Origin: Dendrophyllia cribrosa
Lineage: Eukaryota > Cnidaria > Anthozoa > Scleractinia > Dendrophylliidae
Length of the DNA stretch: 64,000 nucleotides
Direction of reading: 5' to 3'
NCBI GenBank assembly: GCA_024195265.1
Contig: JAJLRJ010000005.1
Span: 38,960,707 to 39,024,706, forward strand
The translations under genes and the position numbers were made by a program. How positions within the stretch are numbered: the first letter of the stretch is position 1; each line of letters starts with the position of its first letter. The notes under the pieces are model-generated. The model was not told the DNA's origin. It was given only the letters and a program-made list of their open reading frames with translations, and searched no databases. Positions 24,101 through 33,367 of the stretch are shown piece after piece.

Positions 24101-27100
24101 AAAGGTTAACAATCCCCCCTACATCACTACAAGTAAGGCATGCAGGATATGAAAGCAAACAAAGTATTTGTCTACAAGGCCATCAAATCCTCCCACATAA
24201 TATAATAATAAATTTATGTGGACTTGTAAGGAATATTAAAAGTTGTCACTACTATACTTACTTGAGAAAATAGATATAAATGTTTCTGCTAGTTTTGAAG
24301 TCAAGATGGGTTCGGGAAGTTCTCTGAAGTACTGCTTGAGCATGTCAGCCATATCATAAGGTGACAGACCCTCAAAGTCAGTGTTATCTGCAACCACAAA
24401 ATAATACATACACTTAACTACCATCCATTGACACTATTTAGATTCAGGTACACATGCATATCTATAATTATTGTAAATAGGAGGCTTACTATCGATGTTT
24501 GTGGTTTTGAGAAAAATAAGATTAGAGATAAATGAGAGTGAAGTTTAACTACATACATGTATACAGTGTAAGAAGGGGTGCGGCCAGGACTTTTTTACAG
24601 GCACGCACAAGTCAAGTCCCAAATCTTTCTTTTTTTCCACCTTTTTAGGTGCGTATGTGTGTACAGGTAGCTATGCTCCTGGTGTAAGTTTAACTGCATG
24701 TACAGTGTAAGTTTAACTGCATGCATGTACAGTGTACGTTTAACTACATGTACAGTGTAAGTTTAACTGCATGTACAGCATAAATTTCCTTGTGACTACT
24801 CTTACAGTGGCCTTCAATTGAGTGTTGTAAAAAAAATACAAAGTAATAACTGTGGCCAATGACAACAGATGCAGACAATCCAATCAAAGTGAGCAATGCA
24901 AAACCAAAGCAATTGCCAAATTACTTTCAACACTCCACTGAAATCTGCTCTATAAGAAACTAATCCCTTTAGAATCCCATTTGAATCAGTTCTTAGTCAA
25001 ACCCTGTATTTAGCATCCCTCACAACCAAGCATTCTGTCTTCTGAGTCCACCTTTCTTGACGACGATGATGGTTGCTTAGGACAATTTCCAACAGGCTAT
25101 GCTTAATAAATTTTTACAAATGTTTTGCATACGTAATTTCTTGAAATTAAAGGGAAAAAAGACAGCTAAAAAAATCAGAGAAATGTTTTGCAATTAATTT
25201 GCAGGTCACATTAAAAAATGAGGCAAATCTGACCAAAAAATGGCCCCAGGCAATATGTATCTTATGTAGCCCTTCAGTTGACACTTAGGTCACAATGATG
25301 TTACTGTACATAGAGCGGAAGAGCTTATATGAGCATGGGTCTCTCCTTCGACAAAGTGAACTGTTGATAACAGAGAGGTGTTATTCTTGTGAAGCTGTCT
25401 GTAAGAAGAAGTGATCTGGATTCATCACATGAAGGATTATTGTACCTGGATCTCCTTCGATCATCTCCTTTAGGTGATTTATTCTCTGTTTGCCCCCTGA
25501 CTTTCTAAAAATGCCAACAGCATCTACAGCTGCAAACAAAAGTTAAAATACCCATGAGTACGTTTCTAACACATCCACTGTGTCAAATATTTTTTTTTTT
25601 TTTTGTTTCTTGTTGTGTTTTGTTACACAATGTGCAGTCGATAGAAAACAAAATTTTACTTGTGGGATTTAGAAGTGGCAAGTAAGTCATAGCAACATTG
25701 TAGTCACAAGTGAAAACAGTCCTCACCTGATCTCTGAAGGTAGTTGATTGCAAAGAGAATTGATCTTGGAAGAGGTTGTCCTGTCCGCTGGAGGACAACT
25801 GAAAGGGGAACTCCAAAAACATTCCTGTCTGAAAAGAGTAAAACAAACCGTTTATATAAAGCATAAACCGGCCAAGATTTCACTAAACATAATTTTTTTA
25901 TTTTCATACAGATTAGTAGTGATAATAATCCAGAACAGGTACCTCTATAATCTGGCGACTTCAGCTTTTTTAAGAAATGAGGAAATGACCTTTGAATAGA
26001 GAGAAATGGCATACCATTAAAATAATTTCAATGTTTTCTAGTATACTGTACATGTAAATTCAGCTACCGGTATATATATTTAGGAAGTAGCTCCACTCCT
26101 TTGAGTTGTATAGTACTGTCTATCATTCAGAGTGTCTCACTATTTGCTACAACTTGTCTGGCATTGCTGCTTTGCAAACCATTGTACACAATAAACTCCT
26201 AAACACTTTCTAAACAAACTTACCAGTTCCACATGCCTCTATGTGAATGCGTGTGTCTTTCCATTAGTGCTGTAAGTTTCAAAAGTGAATATTTTCTAAG
26301 AACTGCTAACTGTCCAGCTGTGAGATCGCAGATTTTTGGAGACCTATACATGGGAGAAATTAGTTTAGCTCGATCATTAACAGTTACTAGTACAGTGGAA
26401 CTCTGTTAGTATGGACACCATCAGGACCGAGTTGGCAGGCAAATTGTCTGAGACATGTGTGTCCCATATTAATTAAGGAGGGTATTTCAGAGAAAGCATA
26501 TGAGCATATGCATATGAGTTCTCTGGTTGAAAAACAAACACTACAGAATAGATGAAGTAATAAGTTCAATTTGAAAACTTTCAAAATCTCCTAAACTCTC
26601 TTCCAGAGTCTTAACATCAAGCCATGTGAACATCAAGCGGCAATTCTGTACATCGAACCTCCTAACTACAGACACCAAAGGGACAGACGTAACTGTCTGC
26701 ATCATAGGTGTCTGTATTTTAGAGGTGTCTGCAGTATGGATGTGTCCGCATTATAGAGGTGTCTGCATTAAAGCGGTGTATGAATTTTGCTATCTTCAGG
26801 ACCATGTGAACTGTCCATAATATCTAGAGGTATCTGTATTATAGAAGTGTGCATAAGGAGAGGTTCGACTGTACTGTGATGGCATAACCTTGTCTAGCCA
26901 TCCTAATAATGTGCACATCTCTGCTCATAATTTATAAACTACGATGGGACACTTACGTAACACGTATCTCAGGTCTAGACGTTTTCTCAAAGCTGTGCCA
27001 CCGTACTTTAGGCCTTCCTGCTGTTGATGATGGAGCCATATCATCATTACATTGCTTTTCTGAATTTCTGATTGAACGTAACATTGACAAATCTCCAGGT

Positions 27101-30100
27101 AAATCATTAATTTCATCATCCCCTTCAAAGTCTGACAAACCATCGTTTGATGACCCACTACAAGACTCTAGTCCCAAATCACTGCTAGTAAGATTTCGTT
27201 TTTGGTTTCTTGTTGAGCTTCTTAGTTGATCATTCTTGTTAAGGTCTTTGCCAACATTTGATATTGATGGTGTACTGGCACTTAACCCAGGTGCCAAATT
27301 GTCATATACACTGGCTCTTCCTTGCGCTATGCATAAATCCAAGTGCGTAAATTGAGCCAATGGATCAGCTACAAGTCTGTCTTTGTTGTGGAAAGATCTT
27401 TGTCTTGTGTTTGTTATACTTTTCAAAGATGTATTGATCCCATTATGTGAACTGCTTAAACCTGCTGGAGTTTTTTCCTTTGAGAGTGATTGTGAACCAT
27501 TTCTTCGGCTTGACCATCGACGATTCTTATTTTGAAGTTTCCAGCGTGAACTTAAAGCAATCAAGTCTTCCTCATCTGAATCATAACCATCGCTCTGTTC
27601 AAATGAAAAGAGTAGAGAAGATATGGTGAATTTCTTGACTACCTTTGGGCTAATAAAATGGCTGGTTGCTTCTATAGGATGGTCCTTTCCATTGTTATTT
27701 TTTGCGGAGAAAACAAATGTTTTTGTGGGTCAGAATCTCATTTGCTTAGTGGCAAGACTGCAGTGTAATCGGCCGAAAAAACCATAAGGGAAGTTGTTAT
27801 ACAATGCAGTCGAAGTATCTTAATTGCCATAAATGGTTGACAATATTAACAAAGTTCTCATGCTAGTTTGTGTGGCTTGCATTGTGCTTGCATTGTGCAA
27901 CTAGGCATTTGACAGGATTGTGGGATAAGTTCTAATCTTGATGTACTTTCAGACAAAATTGAGAAAATAAAGCAACCAGGGATGTAGATAATAGCCGGGA
28001 ACGGGGGAAATTACCCGGCTGTGAACTTCATTCTTCCGTCTGTAAAAGCCAAGTGCAGCTTTAAAAGGACTATGTTTTTCTCTTTTTTACCCGTCTGTCA
28101 GTTCTATATTCCCACCTGTTAAAAACTGAATCTATATCCCTGAGCAACACTTAGAAAGAAGACATTTAGAGGTTTTCAGTGTGGTACCTTGATGTGAAGA
28201 TTCATTTTTGCACATCGATTAAGTGTTTGAAGACGCCTATAAAAGTGAACATAACAGATAGTGATTTTCATAACAAAATACAAGAACAAACGTGTCAAAT
28301 AAACGTTCAACCTGGTATTCCAAACACGTACCTGTACAAGGATTGGATTGAATCCTGGTCCAGGAAGTCATGCTCCTTAATGACAGATGCTGTGTCAGTG
28401 GGAAACTTTCCATCTAGTTGATAAATATAAAAGTGTGCAATGAGAATTTGTAATTGAAGGGCTCTGGACAAGATAGCACTTACATTGTAAGTAAAGATTT
28501 GGGTAATTTGCTAAAATCTTACATTTTAGGCTCCAGAAAGCACTCTCTTATTGAAATTATGACTGAAATAAATAAAACTGAAAGGTATCCACATCCACAT
28601 ACCATGTTAGAAACAGCTTTGTAGGACATATACTTAAGATTTTTGAATTTTTATGACGTCATGTGAAAACCAAGAATAGCGAGCCACGTGTACCCATGGC
28701 TGTCATTAATTTTGTAAGTAGCAGGCTGAAAATGGAAAGTAGGTGGCTTGGCACTCGAGCACTGAATGGTGCCATTTGTTCTGCAATATTGTACAAAATA
28801 TAATTTGGGATTTTTCTTGAATTTTTATTTTTGGCACTCCTGGGAGTTAAATAGTTTATATATTAATGTGAAATGATATTTACCTTCGTAGGCCTGTGCA
28901 TATTGTGGAAATCCTGCAGCTTTTAACCAGTAGCATGCCTCAAGAGCTTCTAATTCTGTGAATGAAGTGAAATAAATTTTAGCATTGAGTTACAGTCAAA
29001 CCTGTATTTAGCGGACATCCTCGGGACTTTTGCTAATGTCTGCTTAATACAGGGTTTCCGCTTGATATAGGTTCTGATACATGGGTAACTATTGGCCCTC
29101 TTATATCTCCACGTTTATTATACCCACATATACTGATTTCATTACATTTTAATTCATAAACCTAATTCGTAAATGTCTGTATCATGTTGAATTACTTTTT
29201 ACCAGAAAACATGCTTTTAGAAGTAGACGATAATCCCACAATCTAATGAAAATGCATTCTAAAACACTTGAAATGTCCGCCTAATACAGGTTTCCTGTCA
29301 CAAAATGACCTAATTTTGGTGTCCGCGTCCGCTTAATAGAGAGGCCTGCTGAATACAGGTTCAATTTACAGTAAATATGGGAAGAAAATTTCGGGACCCA
29401 AGCTGGCGTCCACTTAATAGAGGGTGTCCGCTTGATATGGGGTCCGCTTAATATGTGGGATAATACAGGTTTCACTGTAGTAATTTTGGTTTTTGCAGTT
29501 AAAAAATGACGCAACTTGGTTTTAACATTGGGCAGACTGAAACAGAGACAGTTGAAAATTGTTTAGGCTTTCAAGAACAAATTGATAGTCATAAACAGTG
29601 AGACCGGAAAAGTTGGCTTTGTGAACAAAGCATCGTGTAAATATAGTTTATGGGGTATCATTCAAGAAATATTATTTTACAAAGTTTGTCAAACAACACG
29701 GTGATTTTTTTTTAATTTTCAAAACAAAAGATAGGACCGGAAAACGGTATGCTAAAAATAAAGCATGATAATAAAGAACCGTTGATGTATAAAACAACAT
29801 ACAAGCATGTACAACATGGACAAAAGAAAACAAAAAAATACATGTATGATTTTCTGGTATTAAACAGCCTCACTAGGAGGTTTCCGGTTTTCAAAGATAT
29901 CGTAACCATGCAGTGGAACTTTCAAGAGCTGCGCAGTCTCGAGGAAAAAATAAAGATTCGAAGCTCCAGAGGACACCCTCGGGAAGCAGAAGTGTCCGCA
30001 ACTGGAGCTGGTCGCTTTATACGGGAGTGATTCTCGAAGTGGAGAGTTTACCGGTTTTTTTATTTTTAAGGCGGACGTAAGTAGAGCTGTCCGCTTACGA

Positions 30101-31918
30101 GAATGTTCGCTCAGAGAGCTACAAGTGTCATTTCGATTTCGGCGGTGCCGTCTTGACAATCTTATTTACATTCTGAGATAATCTGTGCACAAAAATCGTA
30201 ACATTCAAATGGTTACTCAAGCCATAACATGTCAGTCTTTTTCTATGGCCATCTATCATTGGACTCTCAACTTATTCTAACGCGCCGTGCCAATTTTACA
30301 ATGTAAGTCGTAGCTCAAAATATTAAAATACTTCTTCTCTAGGATATCGAAGAGAGAAGTGTCCGTAGATGTTCTTATAGGATTTCGTCCGAAACAAAAA
30401 CCTGTAATAGACAACAAAGCAGCTAGATTTCTGTTTCTATGAAAACATTTTATGATAGTGGAATGATAAACCGAGCGCGATTACGCGAACAAAGATCTCG
30501 ATTAATTAGCTGAATTTTTCGAGATCACCTTTGCTTGTAATTGCCTCCCGCGTAGTTCCCTTTGCTCAGTCGTGGGCTTATGCATACATGGACTAAACTA
30601 GTAAGACCTTTGACATGGCAAACAAACAAGATATCTTGTCGTCGATTAATGAGAAAATATGTAAAGTAAAATGTGCAAATCGACATCTTGATCTTGAAAC
30701 CTACATGTCCTTGAAAACAATTAAGGCACTGCACAAAACAATATCTGCGCGATTAGCGACACTTCAGGCATACAAGAGAGAGCAAGACCCGATATTTTCG
30801 CCGGCGGTCGACTGAATTTCTTGTTTATTCGGAAAGACAAGGGTAACAACTTGCAGTACAATGATAATGTTTTACAGAAACAAGTTGATTTATCACTCAA
30901 TTTTGGGACTTACTTGTAATTTCACGCATGGCTGGCGCGTGAAATAGGCCGCATTCTGTTCGAACGATCTTTGCGGTTAACTTAGAAGAACGCGCAGAGA
31001 ATCGCGAAAACGGTCTTTCCGAGCCCAACAGCAAATGTTCGATTAAATTTGCTGAGGTTTACTTAACGGAACAGTGGATTCCTAAAACAGATCGATCCGT
31101 CGTCACGTGAGAACGGCCATTCAGATTTTATTCAAATCAAAAATATTTGTTTTGCTTGCATCGCCACAAAGCCTGAACGTATGAATGGCTGTGGCTTGTC
31201 GTTTATATTCCTCTGTGTATTTCTTTATCCGGTTCCGATTTGGGAGCCAATCGCATTTAAAAATAAGGAGGGTTTTCCTTTAGGGCTCTCTATAAAGACC
31301 TTTCCGCTGGAATGGTCATGCATGTACGGCGTTTAGAGAACCACTCATGTTATTACCTTTGCTGAAAAATCCATGTCACACAATTTACAAATGGAATGGA
31401 ATGTTACTTATTCCTTCTTGTTGATGACCGAGACCGGTCTCTGGCCGAATGATGGGCAGTCGTCCACCAATTTTGTAATAATTAAATATTTTTTTCTACT
31501 CGTCTGAGCTGTATTATCGATACACTTCGCGTAACACAGGCGAAATATTTGATTAAAAATTCAGATGGGCGCATCGTAGAATTCCGTGTACATTCGAGTT
31601 CAACCGAAGCGTTCTCGCATCCAGAGAGTTTTCGTTCTGTGTGCTAAGGAAACAAGAATGAATAACCCACAAGTCGGAGGCTGGGTATGCGTATGAAAAC
31701 CAAAACAAATATCTAATACTTTGCGGCAGCTTTGGATGACGACAGTATATAAAATGTAAGCAATGTGAGTTTGAATTCCTTAACATCTCGGGTCAAATAA
31801 TTTTGCGCGACTCGCTTGTACCTTTGATCGCTCCTTTCTTGTTCTTGCGAGCCAGGAATCGCCGAAGGATCCTTCGTCTGTTCTCGCCTGTCGTGTTAAC
31901 GCCATCAGAAAGCGCCAT
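18043..31918 (-). CDS. DLC1/STARD13/STARD8-like Rho GTPase-activating protein, complete 18-exon gene
   Basis: The assembled protein is 822 residues (human DLC1 isoform 2 is about 1,090). SAM domain ~34-100; Ser-rich linker ~101-313 with SVYDNL at 195-200, like the tensin-SH2-binding SIYDNV of DLC1; RWHSF motif near 300; RhoGAP ~373-575 with arginine finger R411 (GIFRKSG) and catalytic-support residues K448 and N521; START ~600-815. The family switches off RhoA/Cdc42 by stimulating GTP hydrolysis, usually at focal adhesions and membranes. Exons (high to low): 31822-31918, 28884-28955, 28332-28413, 28188-28236, 26957-27594, 26224-26343, 25943-25989, 25727-25828, 25446-25529, 24262-24387, 23648-23778, 22703-22840, 22264-22317, 21999-22145, 21331-21497, 20506-20631, 19324-19497, 18043-18157. 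All junctions are GT-AG and phase-consistent. The LD motif (LDDIL) of vertebrate DLC1 is not apparent. Orthology to one vertebrate paralogue cannot be decided here. Confidence 0.95.
19324..19497 (-). CDS. RhoGAP-START gene, exon 17 (START core)
   Basis: Residues 728-784. Contains ALVSTSINHPKAP, AARYLVEPLENGKSRLTHIS and the RVDQR junction, matching the LLLTSVDH, SRYLIEP and KSKLTYMCRVDLRG strands of DLC1. It begins one base into a codon and ends with two bases, consistent with its neighbours. Confidence 0.94.
20245..20420 (-). repeat. Family A repeat in intron 16-17
   Basis: Reverse-orientation units: GTGTGACCATTCAAATGAAA, CTATTGAGCAGT, TATGCTGTGCAAGGTGGTTC. Confidence 0.7.
20506..20631 (-). 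CDS. RhoGAP-START gene, exon 16 (START)
   Basis: Residues 686-726: HLWDEDLESWDMIEKID, then HTDVFFYTTKSM and RRHVVLR. Equivalent to HLWDVDLLDSKVIEILD and DYVVLR of DLC1. The flanking acceptor is pyrimidine-rich (GTCTTTTTTCAG). Confidence 0.94.
21331..21497 (-). CDS. RhoGAP-START gene, exon 15 (START N-terminal part)
   Basis: Residues 630-684: AKDKFKGWVSQPWYDSS, YKKVKDGYPLRLWR and the following strand to ILYER. The KFKGWVS and PLRLWR motifs are hallmarks of DLC/STARD13 START domains. Confidence 0.95.
21590..21850 (+). repeat. Family C dispersed repeat overlapping intron 14-15
   Basis: GCTAACAACCCTCGCGCCAC, then TTTCCCGCGCTTTTTGCGGG, then TTTGCTTCGAGCTCTGATTG, then TTCATTTG. Similar blocks occur at 24795-24965 (reverse) and 50790-51020 (forward). 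The plus-strand open frames at 21672-22032 are this repeat plus antisense of exon 14. I recall similar repeats from corals; class unknown. Confidence 0.55.
21999..22145 (-). CDS. RhoGAP-START gene, exon 14 (GAP-START linker)
   Basis: Residues 581-629: IPEDTVKNSRFSYIEQGEPV, then SLEQLG, and ending with YIESCIAGLLK. Corresponds to VPEEMSRCRNSYTEQE, LEALG and DCVDGLFKE in DLC1. Exactly 49 codons, phase 0 at both ends. Confidence 0.93.
22264..22317 (-). CDS. RhoGAP-START gene, exon 13 (end of RhoGAP)
   Basis: Eighteen codons, residues 563-580: AAHECLAQMITEVDKLFS, the terminal GAP helix (DLC1: GLAHMIAECKKLFQ). Phase 0 at both ends, donor GTAAGT. Confidence 0.92.
22703..22840 (-). CDS. RhoGAP-START gene, exon 12 (RhoGAP)
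   Basis: Residues 517-562. MNEKNLGVCFAPSLFHL carries the conserved Asn (N521) that binds the switch region of the GTPase; this is the NLAVCLAPSLFHL block of DLC1. A Lys/Arg-rich loop (PSSPKRQKR) follows, then SKELTDNL. Confidence 0.96.
23140..23240 (-). mobile_element. tRNA-like SINE fragment in intron 11-12
   Basis: On the minus strand there is an A-box-like TGGTCTAGTGG (near 23205-23215) and a B-box-like GGTTCGATTC (near 23161-23170) at tRNA-like spacing, with a partly paired T-stem (CCGGG and CTAGG). The acceptor ends do not pair, so it is not an intact tRNA. Most likely the promoter head of a tRNA-derived SINE. Confidence 0.45.
23648..23778 (-). CDS. RhoGAP-START gene, exon 11 (RhoGAP)
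   Basis: Residues 474-516: IPANSRMEAMQAAILLMPDP, then NREALQTLLLFLNEVAANSE. Equivalent to QRLQAIKAAIMLLPDENREVLQTLLYFLSDV in DLC1. Confidence 0.96.
24262..24387 (-). CDS. RhoGAP-START gene, exon 10 (RhoGAP)
   Basis: Residues 432-472: YDMADMLKQYFRELPEPILT, then SKLAETFISIF. The LKxYFRxLPEPL(I)xT block with K448 is diagnostic for RhoGAP domains and closest to DLC1 (YDVADMLKQYFRDLPEPLMT). Confidence 0.97.
24681..24785 (+). repeat. Minisatellite, ~27-bp unit, in intron 9-10
   Basis: Four tandem units built on GTGTAAGTTTAACTGCATGT followed by ACA; spacing varies by a few bases. A related partial unit lies near 24540-24575. Confidence 0.75.
24795..24965 (-). repeat. Family C dispersed repeat (reverse) in intron 9-10
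   Basis: AATTGAGTGTTGTAAAAAAA, then GTGGCCAATGACAACAGATG, then GACAATCCAATCAAAG: the reverse complement of the block at 50790-51020 (CTGTTGTGATTGGCCAGAG, ACGACACTC). Confidence 0.5.
25446..25529 (-). CDS. RhoGAP-START gene, exon 9 (arginine finger)
   Basis: Residues 404-430, VDAVGIFRKSGGKQRINHLK then EMIEGDP. The arginine of GIFRKSG (R411) is the catalytic finger inserted into the active site of Rho (DLC1: VGLFRKSGVKSRIQ). Intact, so the GAP should be active. Confidence 0.97.
25727..25828 (-). CDS. RhoGAP-START gene, exon 8 (RhoGAP start)
   Basis: Residues 370-402: RNVFGVPLSVVLQRTGQPLP then RSILFAINYLQRS. This matches the first strand and helix of the DLC1 GAP domain (RSVFGVPLTVNVQRTGQPLP). 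Confidence 0.97.
25943..25989 (-). CDS. RhoGAP-START gene, exon 7 (pre-GAP)
   Basis: Fifteen codons plus partial ends, residues 354-368: SFPHFLKKLKSPDYR, equal to the VPKFMKRIKVPDYKD block before the DLC1 GAP domain. A 47-base microexon; donor GTACCT. Confidence 0.93.
26224..26343 (-). CDS. RhoGAP-START gene, exon 6 (helical region before GAP)
   Basis: Residues 314-352: SPKICDLTAGQLAVLRKYSL, then LKLTALMERHT and GMWN(W). Matches QLxLLQKYSLLKLTALLEKYTPS and GFSW of DLC1. Confidence 0.94.
26392..26875. mobile_element. pogo/mariner-like MITE in intron 5-6
   Basis: TACAGTGGAACTCTGTTAGT at the left pairs with AAGGAGAGGTTCGACTGTAC at the right. The interior has repeated GGTGTCTGCATTATAGAGG motifs. 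The CAGT(C/G)GAACCTCT inverted end with a TA flank is typical of pogo/Tigger-type MITEs. No transposase. Confidence 0.55.
26957..27594 (-). CDS. RhoGAP-START gene, exon 5 (serine-rich linker, tensin-binding-like motif)
   Basis: The largest exon, residues 101-313. It begins SDGYDSDEEDLIALSSRWKL and NRRWSSR, matching SDSDKEDLCAISNKW and SRRWSR of DLC1/STARD13. In the middle is GRASVYDNLAPG (Y197), the counterpart of the SIYDNV tyrosine motif that binds tensin SH2 domains in DLC1. The tail KVRWHSFEKTSRPEI matches RWHSFQSSHRPSL. Many Ser/Thr residues suggest phospho-regulation (inference). The vertebrate LD motif (LDDIL) is not found. Confidence 0.95.
28188..28236 (-). CDS. RhoGAP-START gene, exon 4 (end of SAM)
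   Basis: Residues 85-100: RLQTLNRCAKMNLHIK, matching RLNTLNKCAVMKLEI of DLC1. It begins one base into a codon and ends in phase 0. It is only 49 bases, but it is required to bridge exon 3 (phase 2) and exon 5 (phase 0). Confidence 0.95.
28332..28413 (-). CDS. RhoGAP-START gene, exon 3 (SAM)
   Basis: Residues 58-83: GKFPTDTASVIKEHDFLDQD then SIQSLY. The EHDFLD motif is typical of DLC-family SAM domains (DLC1: VKREHDFLDRDAIEALC). Confidence 0.96.
28583..28690 (+). repeat. Dispersed repeat shared with 57909-57990
   Basis: ATACCATGTTAGAAACAGCT, TTGTAGGACATATAC and GACGTCATGTGAAAACCA recur with substitutions at 57909-57990. Sits in intron 2-3; class unknown. Confidence 0.55.
28780..28860 (-). 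repeat. Family B MITE fragment in intron 2-3
   Basis: TGTACAAAATATAATTTGGG, ATTTTTCTTGAATTTTTATT, TTTGGCACTCCTGGGAGTTA: one end of the TTAA-flanked family (see 40919-41212). Confidence 0.6.
28884..28955 (-). CDS. RhoGAP-START gene, exon 2 (SAM start; common acceptor)
   Basis: Residues 34-56: LEALEACYWLKAAGFPQYAQ then AYE, matching EAKEACDWLRATGFPQYAQLYED of DLC1. The acceptor leaves two bases to complete a codon, so any upstream exon must end with one spare base. Exon 1 and several candidate upstream exons do, so this is probably the shared acceptor for alternative N-termini. Confidence 0.96.
28990..29482. mobile_element. MITE with CAGTxAAACCTGTATT ends in intron 1
   Basis: TTACAGTCAAACCTGTATTT at the left pairs with TAATACAGGTTTCACTGTAG at the right. 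The inside repeats GTCCGCTTAATA/CTTGATATAGG motifs. TA-flanked, mariner/pogo-like ends; no transposase. The 77-codon frame at 29281-29514 lies within it. Confidence 0.6.
30615..30815 (+). CDS. Candidate 66-residue ORF antisense inside intron 1 of the RhoGAP gene
   Basis: An ATG in a good context (GACATGG) opens a 66-codon frame ending at TGA (30813-30815). The product is Lys-rich, predicted helical and soluble: MANKQDILSSINEKICKVKC, then LDLETYMSLKTIKALHKTIS, then an Arg-rich helix and FSPAVD. Composition is coding-like and lacks the repeat landmarks seen elsewhere. I recognise no family. It could be a small intronless gene, the start of a spliced plus-strand gene, or chance. Confidence 0.35.
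   Translation: MANKQDILSSINEKICKVKCANRHLDLETYMSLKTIKALHKTISARLATLQAYKREQDPIFSPAVD
31822..31918 (-). CDS. RhoGAP-START gene, exon 1 (proximal N-terminus)
   Basis: MALSDGVNTTGENRRRILRR then FLARKNKKGAIK, a basic leader that joins the SAM exon in the correct phase. The ATG at 31918 has a strong context (GCCATGG). An in-frame ATG six bases upstream (31924) has a weaker one and would add Met-Ala. An in-frame stop lies further upstream. The donor is AAAG|GTACAAG. The Arg/Lys-rich leader might contact membrane or act as a nuclear signal (inference). Confidence 0.88.
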
Positions 31919-32328
31919 GGCCATCAGATAAATTAGCGACCAAGGCACAGATATTAGACGCAAGCCCAGTATAATTGAGTACTCTCAACAGAAGTGCTCA
32001 TTTCAGCCTCGAGCAAGGAAATTTCCCGTAACAGCTTGATGTCTACGAAATGTCAAATCAAGGAGACTAGGACCTAGGAAATTATTCCAACACCCGATTT
32101 GATTGACGTATTGTTAGTGTCGACGCCTTGACAAATAACCTCTTATTGTGCGCGGACAAACACAATTGGACTAATCGCAAAGGGTGGGGAATCAAATTAT
32201 ACACTCTGATTCACTACTGCTACAAAGCTCGGACGTGCGATCGAATGTCGAAACCTTTTTAAAGTATTTTCAACCCAAGTTTGCAACTGGACATTTAGTG
32301 ATCAATATTTAGCGCGAGTTTCCGATGG

Positions 32329-32336
32329 TGACGTCA
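32329..32336. promoter_or_regulatory. Palindromic CRE about 410 bp upstream of exon 1
   Basis: TGACGTCA in the context GGTGACGTCACC. Position relative to the proximal ATG suggests a CREB/ATF-type input to the proximal promoter (inference). Confidence 0.4.
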
Positions 32337-33138
32337 CCAAAGGGCGTATTGCTTTATTATTTCAGGCGCGTGTGTGTGAGTGATATCCTGTGTTATTTAA
32401 TGATCACGGACAACGTTGCACATGAGTGGGACTCGCCGTTGTGGTTTTGGGCATGGTAGGCAAGTCGTAGCTTTTACGCAACTGTAGAGTTGTAGGCGAT
32501 TACAAAGTGCTTGAATTTGAGTTTATAAAGTGCTCTATATTTGTTGACCCATATAATACAAGAGTTAATGAGATTTCAAGTCTTGAGTTTCGTGGTATGT
32601 GTGGTGTGAGAAGCCGCTTCATTTCGCCCCCTGTTTCCGATCTTTTCCCAGACAAACCAGGACAGGAAAGCAGTGATTATACTGTGGAGAAAGGAAAGCC
32701 GCTCTAGAATTGCCTAAAACTTTGACAAACGTATTAAATTGAAGTCGGATTCTATTTCTGTTTTGGATACCCCGTACATTTATAGTTCCTACGCCTCCAA
32801 GGAAATAATGTCTTGTAGGAGTTAGGAAACGCTTAAAAATATTATTTTCTCAAAAGCATGTTTTGAAACTGGTAAGTAATTTTAACCGTGTGGAAACACT
32901 ACTGATTAAATCTAGCGGTGTTTCGAAACTTCGACGCATAAACGTTGAAAAAGGTGATAACGTCTGACCGAAAGAATTCCACTCTGTTTAATCCCAGTTA
33001 AACTTTTCTATGTGTTCTAGGACCGTCCTTTTAGCAAAATAACGTTTTGTAGGAATATTTCCAAACAGACTGAAACATTTGAAGGAACTTGTGAATCAGT
33101 CTCAAAAGTATTACGAAATCTACAGAAATGATAAATAC

Positions 33139-33250
33139 CGTTTGCAAGCATCGATGCGAAGTCGGCGACAACATCCATTGTGGCATCCAAAAAACCACAC
33201 ATTTCACTTTCAAGGGTATCGCTCTTTTTCCTACAACTGATTTCACACAT
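33139..33250 (-). CDS. Candidate alternative first exon of the RhoGAP gene, behind a TATA box
   Basis: The ATG at 33250 opens MCEISCRKKSDTLESEMCGF, then LDATMDVVADFASMLAN. After 37 codons plus one base comes AAACG|GTATTT, a moderate donor in exactly the phase exon 2 needs. A consensus TATA box lies 50 bp upstream. If not spliced, the frame runs on to a stop at 33017 (77 codons). The link to the RhoGAP gene rests on strand, phase and position only. Confidence 0.35.
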
Positions 33251-33300
33251 GCTTCCTCGTTGAACTTAGCAAAACTAATACGCCTTGATATGCGTCTCGG

Positions 33301-33310
33301 TTTTTATATA
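33301..33310 (-). promoter_or_regulatory. TATA box with half-CREs upstream
   Basis: TATATAAAAA on the minus strand, about 50 bp before the ATG at 33250. Further upstream are two TGACG half-sites read as GCGTCA and TACGTCA (33347-33366). TATA plus CRE half-sites suggest an inducible promoter (inference). Confidence 0.4.
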
Positions 33311-33367
33311 ACACTCCTAGCTGCGCGGGCATGGCCACCCGACCCGGATGACGCTCGATGACGTATT

